Of a DNA stretch of 64,000 nucleotides, positions 53,851-62,118 are shown piece by piece (the stretch's first letter is position 1; each line of letters opens with the position of its first letter). The DNA lies in contig NZ_JARQWR010000009.1 in the NCBI RefSeq assembly GCF_030766725.1, forward strand, positions 151,796-215,795, given 5' to 3'. Origin of the DNA: Flavobacterium aerium. GTDB lineage: Bacteria; Bacteroidota; Bacteroidia; Flavobacteriales; Flavobacteriaceae. Position numbers and translations under genes: made by a program. Below the pieces are notes generated by a model that was not told where the DNA came from, made no database searches, and saw only the letters and a list, made by a program, of their open reading frames with translations.

Positions 53851-55407
53851 TTAGCTTTTTTCTTTTTCAAGCAGTATATCATTAACAAATAATAATAGAT
53901 CATTTATATTGTATTGCTTAGGGTAATAAGATGTTTCTAAAATTGTTATAGGTGTATAATGAACATTATTAACCGTCAACCAATTTTGTTGGGTTTTTAA
54001 TATACTGAAAATTCTTTCTTCTCTTTTTAATGGTAGTTTGTAGGTGTTTTTCCATTTTTCAATAGCTCTTTCCTTATACCACTCATTAAGGGCAATTAAT
54101 GCTTTTTCTTTGTTTTTATTTAAGTAGATGTCTAAAACTGTAATTACAATCTGTGTAGATAAGTCATTTTTATTTTCAAAAGGAATATTGAAAATAAAAT
54201 TAATTTGGACACTTGGAAAAGTTTCTAATATTTTGAAGTATATCTGAAAAGATTCTACACAAAAACCACATAAAGGATTAGTAATTGCAGTAATTGCAAG
54301 TGATGGGTTTTCAGAACCAAAAGTGATTTTGTTTTCAAATGGTATTATATTGTTATTAATTAATTTGTCTTTATTTAGTAAAGTTTGGAAAAGAGATTTA
54401 TCTCTTTTGAATTTTAAGAAATCAGATTCGATGATTGCTAATTTTAAATTGCTTATTAATAATGATTTTATGCTAAGCCAAATCGTTATTACTAAAAATG
54501 AGATTAAAAGGTATTTTGATATATATGGTAAATCAATATTTAGTTTCTCAAAATTTATTATTAAAATAATGAATTGGAACAGCAAAATAGTTGAAATTAT
54601 TAAACATAATGTGCACCATTGCTTAATGATAAATTTTTGATAATAAATAGAAAATAAGACAACAAAGATGCTAAGGATAGAAATAAAAAATATTAAGGTG
54701 AAGTTGAATCCAATTATGACAAATGATATGAAATTGATTGAAAAATAGATAATAGGAGCATCACTTAGAGAAATGATATCAAATAGATTACCTCTTTTAT
54801 CATTTATAACATTATTGCAACTATTTGCTTTTGAAATTGCCTCACATATTTTTTCAATTTTATTATTATGTATCCCTAAAACTTCCTTAATTATGAAATA
54901 ACTTATTGATAATCCGATTAATGAAATTATAACATATATACTGATCTCAATACTATTGAATAATAGATTTAAGAAAATAATGGTGCTCAGGATTATTATA
55001 CTTACTGTTTTAAAACTGGAATGTAAATTGAAGTTTTGTGAATTATTTTCAATCACTATAATAGTATTGTCCCAGCCTTTTTTAAATTCGGTAATACTTA
55101 TTTTCTCTCTCTTTAAGTCTTCATAAGTAATAAGGATATACCCTTTGTGTTTTTTAATTAAAACCAATTTTAAACCATTATTGCTTTTATAAAGCGTTAT
55201 AAAGGGCTTGGGGATTTGTTCTAGAGCATTTTTTGGGATTCTTGCAATTAAGTTTTCAATTTTAAAATAATCTAAAGTATCAGAAATAGATTTAAAACTA
55301 GGATATTCGGGATGTGTTTCTAATTGTAGAGCAAACGTTTTCCGATCAATCTGATAATTTGATGATTTTAAGTATTGATTGATAATATTTATTGTTTCGG
55401 CTTTCAA
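53851..55407 (-). CDS. C39-like / VKOR / thioredoxin-like fusion protein
   Basis: 518 residues. Residues 1-125: a C39-peptidase-like domain (THPEYPSFKSISDTLDYF, then TLYKSNNGLKLVLIKKHKGY) in which the catalytic cysteine and histidine are absent, so it may bind rather than cut the double-glycine leader. Residues about 133-320: vitamin K epoxide reductase membrane domain with Cys188 and Cys197 in the loop and the CxxC pair Cys265-Cys268 (QWCTLC). Residues about 355-518: DsbA-like thioredoxin domain with CGFC (Cys380, Cys383). Together this is a self-contained quinone-linked disulfide-forming machine facing the periplasm. Located upstream of the Cys-rich peptide gene (77-base gap). Strongly AT-rich; a 60-base sample at 54841 has only 12 G+C. 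Confidence 0.88.
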   Translation of the reverse strand: MKAETINIINQYLKSSNYQIDRKTFALQLETHPEYPSFKSISDTLDYFKIENLIARIPKNALEQIPKPFITLYKSNNGLKLVLIKKHKGYILITYEDLKREKISITEFKKGWDNTIIVIENNSQNFNLHSSFKTVSIIILSTIIFLNLLFNSIEISIYVIISLIGLSISYFIIKEVLGIHNNKIEKICEAISKANSCNNVINDKRGNLFDIISLSDAPIIYFSINFISFVIIGFNFTLIFFISILSIFVVLFSIYYQKFIIKQWCTLCLIISTILLFQFIILIINFEKLNIDLPYISKYLLISFLVITIWLSIKSLLISNLKLAIIESDFLKFKRDKSLFQTLLNKDKLINNNIIPFENKITFGSENPSLAITAITNPLCGFCVESFQIYFKILETFPSVQINFIFNIPFENKNDLSTQIVITVLDIYLNKNKEKALIALNEWYKERAIEKWKNTYKLPLKREERIFSILKTQQNWLTVNNVHYTPITILETSYYPKQYNINDLLLFVNDILLEKEKS

Positions 55408-55499
55408 TATATCTTAATTTAGAGAAGCTACTGGTAGAAAAAATATAAGTTTTTATCTTAAGTAGTTTTATTGATGACTTTATTGTGAAAATTAAGTAT

Positions 55500-55507
55500 C
55501 AAATATA
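55500..55507 (-). promoter_or_regulatory. TAnnTTTG element upstream of the VKOR-fusion gene
   Basis: On the minus strand TATATTTG, an exact -7 match, 93 bases before the ATG at 55407. No matching -33 was seen; in an AT-rich spacer such a match can arise by chance. Confidence 0.35.
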
Positions 55508-55605
55508 TTTTTTTAACACTTTGGAAGATGTTATTATAAGCCATCAAAACATCAAAATAAGACTAAATGCGTTTTGTATGATGATAAATGAAAAGTTGTA
55601 AAATG

Positions 55606-55633
55606 ACAAAGAGCGCATAAAAGCGCTCTTTGT
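55606..55633 (-). terminator. Hairpin downstream of mscS, probable terminator
   Basis: Eleven-bp perfect stem ACAAAGAGCGC (55606-55616) with its complement (55623-55633), loop ATAAAA, 37 bases after the mscS stop. The U run on the minus strand is weak. Confidence 0.6.
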
Positions 55634-55669
55634 TGTATAAATATTTTGGTACTTGTTATTGATGGATTT

Positions 55670-56503
55670 TTAAGCTGTAGGTAGCGGAGTAATCCTCTTT
55701 ATATTAATGTCGCTTTGGGGAAAGGGAATTTCAATTCCGGCTTTATCATAAGCATCTTTAATTTGCTCCAGAATTTCTGAATTAACCGTAACAAAATCAG
55801 CATTATTTGCCCAAGGACGAATACCTAAGTCAACGGAACTAGCCGCTAAGTTTCTAACAATTACAGAAGGTTCAGGTGTTTTTAATACCAAAGGATTGTC
55901 TCGCATTACTTTTAGGGCAATCTCTTTTGCGACTTTAATATTAGAACTATAGGAAATCCCAACTGTTAAATCAGCTCTTCTATATCCCTGTAAAGTATAG
56001 TTGATAATAGTTCCATTGGATAATACTCCATTAGGAATGAAAACAGTTTGATTGTTAGCCGTCAATAATTTAGTTGTAAAAATTTCGATCTCCAAAACGG
56101 TTCCAATGATGTTCTGTGTTTCGATAGTTTCTCCAACTCTAAAAGGCTTAAAAAGTATAATTAGAACCCCTCCAGCAAAATTGGATAAGGAACCTTGTAA
56201 AGATAAACCAACAGCTAAACTGGCGGCTCCTAATATGGCTACAAAAGAAGAGGTCTCGACACCAAGTCTTGAAATAAAAGTTACAAAAAGTAATATTCTT
56301 AAGGCCCAAACTAAAAGATCCATTAGGAAATTTGTTAAGGTCGGTTCCATATTACGTTTCACCATAATTTTGGTGATTAGCCTTTTTATAAACTTAATAG
56401 CCCATAATCCGATAAATAATATTAGAAAAGCGGAAATTAATCTTGGCGAATATTCAATTAAAGCATCTAGAAATGTACTTAAATAGTCATTCAAATTCTT
56501 CAT
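55670..56503 (-). CDS. mscS: Small-conductance mechanosensitive channel, MscS family
   Basis: 277 residues: three N-terminal helices (about 18-38, 60-80, 84-108), with the pore-lining TM3 and following segment AILGAASLAVGLSLQGSLSNFAGGVLIILFKPFRVG, then the beta domain (VGETIETQNIIGTVLEIEIFTTKL, FIPNGVLSNGTIINYT) and a C-terminal alpha/beta domain. Protects cells from hypo-osmotic shock. Starts 15 bases after the DUF255 gene stop on the same strand, so the two are probably co-transcribed. Confidence 0.95.
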   Translation of the reverse strand: MKNLNDYLSTFLDALIEYSPRLISAFLILFIGLWAIKFIKRLITKIMVKRNMEPTLTNFLMDLLVWALRILLFVTFISRLGVETSSFVAILGAASLAVGLSLQGSLSNFAGGVLIILFKPFRVGETIETQNIIGTVLEIEIFTTKLLTANNQTVFIPNGVLSNGTIINYTLQGYRRADLTVGISYSSNIKVAKEIALKVMRDNPLVLKTPEPSVIVRNLAASSVDLGIRPWANNADFVTVNSEILEQIKDAYDKAGIEIPFPQSDINIKRITPLPTA

Positions 56504-56518
56504 AGGTAATCTTTTTTT

Positions 56519-58546
56519 TTAAAATAATTTTAATTGATTTAATGCTTCCGAAAATGTCGTAACGGGCAAATTACAATTCCTGTTTTGGCATACAAAGAAC
56601 ATTAATTTATCTTTAACAAAACGATTTTTAAGAAATGGAATTTCAGAAACTTTCGTAGAACCCGCAAGAATCACGTGAGGTAAAAACATAGAATTTATTT
56701 TATGAACTTGACCTAGAGCCTCTTGACCGCATATTGCTAATTCACGTGATTGCTCCGAATAATGCAAGAAAACCTGTAACCAATTAGCAAAAGCAGATGG
56801 ATAATCAATGGAAGGAATTACACTCTCAAGCATTTGTTCAACTGTTTTTTCATAAAATGAATTCTCAAAATAAATGCTCAATTTGTACAAATTATTTGCC
56901 ATAACTGAATTCGATGCAGAAATTACATTATCTTCAATTTCATAATGTTTTGCAATTAAAGCATCATCCTGATCCGAAGTGAATGAAAAGAATGGAGTCG
57001 AATTATCATGGAAATGTTCAAAACAATAATCCGTAAGTTGTTTCGCATGTTGCAACCACTCTTCATTTAATGTAACTTCATATAAGGCAATGAAGGCATC
57101 AATTACAAAACAATAATCCTCAAGATAACCATTTATAGTACTCTTTCCTCCTTTATAATTATGAAGCAAATTTCCCTCACTGGTCCATAGATAATCTAAT
57201 ATAAAATGAGCATTACGCAAGGCAATTTCTAAATAATGAGTGTTTTGAAGCGCTTTGTAAGCATCAACATGACCTTTTAACATAATTGCATTCCAGGAAG
57301 TTAAACATTTATCATCTAGTCTTGGAGCACTTCTCTTGGCGCGTTCTTTATAAAGAAGCTCTTCCCATTGTTTCTTTTTTTGTTCTAATTCAAGTGTTGG
57401 GATTTTGTGGGTTTCAGCAATAATTTCTAATGGAAGATTTTGAATCAGTACATAATTCTCATGCTCCCAATAGCCAAATTCATTAATGTTAAAAACAACA
57501 CTAAATAAATCAAAATCACCTTTCAATAAGGTTTTCAATTCTTCAATGGTCCAAACATAAAAAGCTCCTTCTTCAAGATGCCCTTCTTTATTAAGGCTAT
57601 CTGCATCGAGTGCACAATAAAATCCACCAAGTTCATTTGTTAGATCAGTAGCTATGAAGGATAAGGTTTTGTCGATTACTTCTTTATAAAGAGGATTTTG
57701 CGTTAATTTATAAGCAGAAGCATATAAACTAACCAGCTGACCATTATCATAAAGCATTTTTTCAAAATGAGGTACATGCCACTTCATATCCACAGAATAA
57801 CGTGAAAAACCACCAGCAATGGGATCGAAAAGTCCTCCGTAAGCCATTTTGGTTAAGGTCAGATTAACGAATTCTAATAATGTGTCATTCTGGGTTTGAT
57901 ACCCATATTGTAATAAGAAATTATAATTGTTAGGCATCATGAATTTGGGTGCTCGCATATAACCACCAAATTCCCAATCGAAACTTTTGGACCATTTTTC
58001 AACAAGAGGTTTAAGCAAATCCTGATGTAAAACTCGATCAGTATTCTTCTCTATCAATGCTAATCCTTCAATTCCTTGGTGCAATTTTTCGGCATAATCA
58101 ATCATCTTTTCCGGTTGAGTATCATACAACTGCTGTAATTGAGTCAATGTTTCAATCCATTCTCTCTTTTTGAAATAAGTCCCACCCCATACAGGTCTAC
58201 CATCAGGTAAGGTTACTACATTGAGTGGCCATCCACCACGTCCTGTCATAATTTGTATAGCCTTCATATAGACAGCATCGACATCCGGTCGTTCTTCTCG
58301 ATCTACTTTAATATTGATAAAATGCTCATTCATTACATCAGCAACTTCTGCATCCTCAAAACTTTCATGTTCCATAACATGGCACCAATGGCAAGCAGAA
58401 TAACCAATGCTTACTATAATTAGTTTATTCGATTCTTTTGCTTCCAGTAGAGAAGTAGGATTCCAAGCTTTCCAAAAAACTGGATTTTCAGCATGTTGTA
58501 AAAGATAAGGACTAGTTTCTAAATGGAGTTCATTACGTTGTTTCAT
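56519..58546 (-). CDS. DUF255 thioredoxin-domain protein (YyaL/SSP411 family)
   Basis: 675 residues from the ATG at 58546 (MKQRNELHLETSPYLLQHAENPV). A further in-frame ATG at 58576 lies in the promoter element and is rejected. The N-terminal thioredoxin-like domain has GYSACHWCHVMEHESFED (about residue 44), MNEHFINIKVDREERPDVD and GRGGWPLNVV; the remainder is an (alpha/alpha)6-like barrel related to sugar epimerase/glycosidase folds. The family is widespread and its reaction is not settled. Precedes mscS by 15 bases. Confidence 0.92.
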   Translation of the reverse strand: MKQRNELHLETSPYLLQHAENPVFWKAWNPTSLLEAKESNKLIIVSIGYSACHWCHVMEHESFEDAEVADVMNEHFINIKVDREERPDVDAVYMKAIQIMTGRGGWPLNVVTLPDGRPVWGGTYFKKREWIETLTQLQQLYDTQPEKMIDYAEKLHQGIEGLALIEKNTDRVLHQDLLKPLVEKWSKSFDWEFGGYMRAPKFMMPNNYNFLLQYGYQTQNDTLLEFVNLTLTKMAYGGLFDPIAGGFSRYSVDMKWHVPHFEKMLYDNGQLVSLYASAYKLTQNPLYKEVIDKTLSFIATDLTNELGGFYCALDADSLNKEGHLEEGAFYVWTIEELKTLLKGDFDLFSVVFNINEFGYWEHENYVLIQNLPLEIIAETHKIPTLELEQKKKQWEELLYKERAKRSAPRLDDKCLTSWNAIMLKGHVDAYKALQNTHYLEIALRNAHFILDYLWTSEGNLLHNYKGGKSTINGYLEDYCFVIDAFIALYEVTLNEEWLQHAKQLTDYCFEHFHDNSTPFFSFTSDQDDALIAKHYEIEDNVISASNSVMANNLYKLSIYFENSFYEKTVEQMLESVIPSIDYPSAFANWLQVFLHYSEQSRELAICGQEALGQVHKINSMFLPHVILAGSTKVSEIPFLKNRFVKDKLMFFVCQNRNCNLPVTTFSEALNQLKLF

Positions 58547-58573
58547 GAGAATAAAAATCAAAATTGGAATATT

Positions 58574-58581
58574 CAAAAGTA
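58574..58581 (-). promoter_or_regulatory. TAnnTTTG promoter of the DUF255-mscS operon
   Basis: Minus-strand TACTTTTG, exact -7 match, 27 bases before the ATG at 58546; it covers the alternative upstream ATG and so decides the start. Confidence 0.55.
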
Positions 58582-58764
58582 CGATTTTTAAATTTTTAAA
58601 AAGAGACTAAAAAAAGGATTTAGTTCTTGTTCTATAGCTAGTAAAAAAATATAGTACCAATGTTTTTAAGGTGTTTCAGAGTGCAATAGTGATTCATAAC
58701 ATTAACTTAACGTAGTTTTAAAATAGTTAAAGGAATTTTGCAATTATAAAAGAACACAATTTTC

Positions 58765-61017
58765 ATGGAGCAAGTATACGTTCTAATGCTTTTGGCATTG
58801 GTTATTTTAGCCGTAATTGATTTATCTGTAGGAGTCGCAAATGATGCAGTAAATTTTCTGAATTCTGCGATAGGTTCAAAAGCAGTTTCATTCAAAATGA
58901 TAATGATTGTTGCGAGCATCGGGGTAGCCGTAGGAGCTACTTTTTCTGGAGGAATGATGGAAATTGCTCGTAGTGGAATTTTTGTACCTAGTCTTTTTAG
59001 CTTTAATGATGTAATGATCATTTTTATGGCTGTTATGATTACCGACATTCTACTATTAGATGTATTCAATTCTTTAGGCCTACCGACATCCACCACAGTA
59101 TCTGTTATTTTTAGCTTATTAGGAGCTTCGGTTTGTTTAGCGATATTCAAGATCGTAAAAGAAGAAGATAGTATGGATTTACTATCGGCTTATATCAATA
59201 CTAAAAAAGCATCCGAAATTGTTTACAGTATTCTATTGTCAGTATTACTTTCATTCTCAATAGGAGCAGTAGTTCAATACATTGCAAGGATAATATTTAC
59301 TTTTCAGATAGAGAAGAGAATGCGATATGTTGGAGCCATTTTTGGTGGGTTAGCAATATCAGCCATTACCTTTTTTATCATTTTTAAAGGGTTAAAAGAC
59401 GCTTCCTTTGTAAATGCAGAAATGAAAGTGTGGTTAAATTCCCATCAATTGACAATCATTGGTGTAAATCTGATTTTCTGGACGATAGCTTCACAACTTA
59501 TCATGACAGTATTCAAAACGAATATTTTCAGGGTTATTATTGTGATCGGAACATTTGCCTTGGCCTTAGCTTTTGCGGGAAATGACTTAGTGAATTTTAT
59601 TGGTGTCCCAATTGCGGCATGGCAATCCTATGGAATTTATACAGCAGCAGGCGGAGTAGATGATACCATGCTTATGGGAGCATTAGCGTCTGGTGAAATG
59701 GTAGCTCCATTTTATCTTTTATTACTGGCGGGAATCGTAATGATTTTTACACTTTGGACTTCGAAAAAAGCCAGAAATGTAATTGAAACAGAAATGAGTT
59801 TAACGCGCCAAGGAGAAGGAGTAGAGAAATTCGCACCGAATACATTATCCCGTATTATCGTTAGAGGAACAATGTATATTGGAATTGGAGTGAATTATTT
59901 TTTGCCGAAATCATTGCAATTAAAAATAGACAAGCGTTTTGAGAAAATAGAAACTTTAGGGAAAAGTGTAGATGAACCTGTATTTGACATGGTTCGTGCT
60001 TCCGTGAATTTAATGGTAGCTAGTATATTGATTGCAATAGGAACTTCTATGAAATTACCACTGTCAACGACCTATGTAACTTTTATGGTGGCAATGGGAT
60101 CTTCCTTTGCAGACAGGGCGTGGGATAGAGAAAGCGCTGTATATAGAGTAGCGGGAGTTTTTAATGTAATTGGAGGATGGTTTGTAACAGCAATTATAGC
60201 ATTCCTTTCCTCAGCACTTATTGCATCCATCATGCATTTCGGAAAAGTAGTTGGTTTAGTAGCCTTATTAATACTAGTAGCAATTTTACTGTTTAAAAGC
60301 GCAAAAGCACATGCGAAAAAAGTTAAAAGAGAAGAAGATCGAGTTAAGCTAAAACGCGAAGATATTGTTACCATTCATGAGGTAATACAAGAAAGTTCAA
60401 ATCAGATTTCAAATGTGATTAGTAATTCGAATAAATTATACAGCGATGTAATTGATAATTTGGGACTACAAGATTTAGCCAAATTAAATAAGAATAAGAA
60501 ACAATTAAAAAAGATTGAAAAGGAAGTAGATGAATTAAAAAGTAACGTGTATTATTTCATTAGAAATTTAGATGAAACTTCATTAGAAGGAAGTAAATTC
60601 TATGTGCTAATACTAGGTTATTTACAAGATATGGTTCAGTCTATTGGATATATTACACAGAATAGTTTTGTCCATGTAGATAATAATCACAAGAAGCTAA
60701 AATTCAATCAAATTAGAGATTTAAAAAGTATTGATAATGAATTAAGCAATCTGTTTGATACTTTAGAAGATACTTTTGAAAGTAAAAAGTTTGAAAAAAT
60801 TGAAGGGATATTAGCGCAAAAGAATTTGCTGTTGGATAATGTTTCAATTCTAATTCAAAAGCAAATTACCCGAATAAGAACAACAGAAACGAGTCCAAAA
60901 AATAGTAAATTGTATTTTGCCCTTCTTTTGGAAACAAATGATTTAATAAAAGCAACAATGAATTTATTAGAGTTATTTAAAGAATTTAATGCCCATGTAA
61001 ATAGCTCAAGAAAATAA
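58765..61017 (+). CDS. PiT-family inorganic phosphate transporter with PhoU-like C-terminal region
   Basis: 750 residues. The PiT halves each carry the family signature: DLSVGVANDAVNFLNSAIGSKA (about 13-34) and LAFAGNDLVNFIGVPIAAW (about 269-287); further conserved GLPTSTTVSVIFSLLGA and LPLSTTYVTFMVAMGSSFADR. About twelve helices end near residue 515. The last 215 residues are soluble, charged and helical (ESSNQISNVISNSNKLYSDVI... NLDETSLEGSKFYVLILGYLQDMVQSIGY), resembling a PhoU domain fused to the transporter, which would let the protein regulate itself. Alone on its strand; a shared terminator follows. Confidence 0.93.
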   Translation: MEQVYVLMLLALVILAVIDLSVGVANDAVNFLNSAIGSKAVSFKMIMIVASIGVAVGATFSGGMMEIARSGIFVPSLFSFNDVMIIFMAVMITDILLLDVFNSLGLPTSTTVSVIFSLLGASVCLAIFKIVKEEDSMDLLSAYINTKKASEIVYSILLSVLLSFSIGAVVQYIARIIFTFQIEKRMRYVGAIFGGLAISAITFFIIFKGLKDASFVNAEMKVWLNSHQLTIIGVNLIFWTIASQLIMTVFKTNIFRVIIVIGTFALALAFAGNDLVNFIGVPIAAWQSYGIYTAAGGVDDTMLMGALASGEMVAPFYLLLLAGIVMIFTLWTSKKARNVIETEMSLTRQGEGVEKFAPNTLSRIIVRGTMYIGIGVNYFLPKSLQLKIDKRFEKIETLGKSVDEPVFDMVRASVNLMVASILIAIGTSMKLPLSTTYVTFMVAMGSSFADRAWDRESAVYRVAGVFNVIGGWFVTAIIAFLSSALIASIMHFGKVVGLVALLILVAILLFKSAKAHAKKVKREEDRVKLKREDIVTIHEVIQESSNQISNVISNSNKLYSDVIDNLGLQDLAKLNKNKKQLKKIEKEVDELKSNVYYFIRNLDETSLEGSKFYVLILGYLQDMVQSIGYITQNSFVHVDNNHKKLKFNQIRDLKSIDNELSNLFDTLEDTFESKKFEKIEGILAQKNLLLDNVSILIQKQITRIRTTETSPKNSKLYFALLLETNDLIKATMNLLELFKEFNAHVNSSRK

Positions 61018-61020
61018 TAA

Positions 61021-61053
61021 AAAAGCCGATTGAAATTTCAATCGGCTTTTTTT
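61021..61053. terminator. Bidirectional terminator between PiT and nfu genes
   Basis: A 30-bp perfect palindrome at 61021-61050 (AAAAGCCGATTGAAA and its complement) with A and T runs on both sides; serves both convergent genes. Confidence 0.92.
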
Positions 61054-61058
61054 ATAGA

Positions 61059-61958
61059 TTATGCGTTTATAGCTTCTACTTTAATATCTTGATCATTCAA
61101 CATATCCTTTAGCATGTTTTCAATACCATTCTTTAAGGTGAATGTGGAAGAAGGGCAACCACTACAAGCACCTTGCAGAATTACTTTTACTCTTTTATCC
61201 TCTTCATTATAAGAATCAAATATAATATTACCACCATCACTAGCAACAGCTGGTTTAACATACTCTTCTAGTATATTGATGATTTGTTGTGAAGTAACAT
61301 CTAAAGTATCGAAATGTTGGTCTTGTTGCTTTTCCTGTTGAGGAGTTGCGACAATAAGACTTTCATCAATAATTGTTTTTCCTTCCTCAATATATTGCTT
61401 TAAGAAAGTGCGTAATTCAAGTGTTACTTCCTGCCATTCATTCACAGCATATTTAGTAATAGAAATGTAATTCTCATCCATAAAAACTTCTTTGACAAAA
61501 GGGAACTTGAAAAGTTCTTTTGCTAAAGGAGAAGATTGAGTTTCATCAATATTTTTAAATTCAACAGTAGTTTTGGTTAAAGCCTTGTTTGCAACAAACT
61601 TTAAAACAGCAGGATTAGGAGTACTTTCAGCATAAATGGTAACAGGCTGTTTTTTTGTACTAGTTTCTTTGTGTTTAATAACTTCACCACCACCATTAAT
61701 GAATTTTTGAATTTGTTCAGAAACAGCGTCCTGAACATCACTCCACTCCACGATATTATAACGTTCGATTGCAATAAAGTTTCCAGAAATGTACACGGTC
61801 TTCACAAAAGGTAAGTAAAATAATTGCTGACTTAATGGAGAATCGCTAGCCTCATCTATGTTTTTAAACTCAAAACTCTCATTTTTAGTTATAAAATCAG
61901 ATAATTCAAATTTTATTATGGCAGGGTTCTGTGTCTCCCTAATTATAACGGTTATCAT
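61059..61958 (-). CDS. Nfu/NifU-type Fe-S scaffold with duplicated N-terminal domain
   Basis: 299 residues. Two copies of the Nfu N-terminal domain: QNPAIIKFELSDF...NIDEASDSPLSQQLF (about 10-75) and TPNPAVLKFVANKAL...NIDETQSSPLAKELF (about 112-172), each followed by a Trp-containing VxEW segment. The C-terminal NifU domain carries the cluster-binding CSGC (Cys265, Cys268) in LQGACSGCPSSTFTLKNGIENML. It assembles or carries 4Fe-4S clusters to apoproteins, relevant to the many Fe-S proteins here (ActB, QueG). Doubling of the N-terminal domain is the form often seen in Bacteroidota. Confidence 0.93.
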   Translation of the reverse strand: MITVIIRETQNPAIIKFELSDFITKNESFEFKNIDEASDSPLSQQLFYLPFVKTVYISGNFIAIERYNIVEWSDVQDAVSEQIQKFINGGGEVIKHKETSTKKQPVTIYAESTPNPAVLKFVANKALTKTTVEFKNIDETQSSPLAKELFKFPFVKEVFMDENYISITKYAVNEWQEVTLELRTFLKQYIEEGKTIIDESLIVATPQQEKQQDQHFDTLDVTSQQIINILEEYVKPAVASDGGNIIFDSYNEEDKRVKVILQGACSGCPSSTFTLKNGIENMLKDMLNDQDIKVEAINA

Positions 61959-61976
61959 ATTTTTTGTAATTTTTTA

Positions 61977-61984
61977 CAAATTTA
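61977..61984 (-). promoter_or_regulatory. TAnnTTTG promoter element of the nfu gene
   Basis: Minus-strand TAAATTTG, exact -7 match, 18 bases before the ATG at 61958. Confidence 0.5.
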
Positions 61985-62118
61985 ACGAAGTTATTTTCTA
62001 TGAAATACTATATTTGGCTTTTTAAACAATAAATTAACATTAATTTACGACTGGGATAAGTTTTTTTTATTTATTAAGACTTAAAGTAGTAAAAAACAAA
62101 TAATAACCCCATTTCTGT

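Noticed and set aside
54323..54640. 105-codon plus-strand ORF
   Set aside because: Lies antisense inside the VKOR-fusion gene and shows no domain or promoter.
56052..56486. 144-codon plus-strand ORF
   Set aside because: Antisense to mscS; composition is the mirror of the MscS helices.
58547..58576. Upstream ATG start for the DUF255 gene
   Set aside because: It overlaps the minus-strand TAnnTTTG element; the ATG at 58546 matches the conserved family start.
58707..59150. 147-codon minus-strand ORF
   Set aside because: Antisense to the start of the PiT gene; low-complexity Ile/Thr/Ala product, no support.
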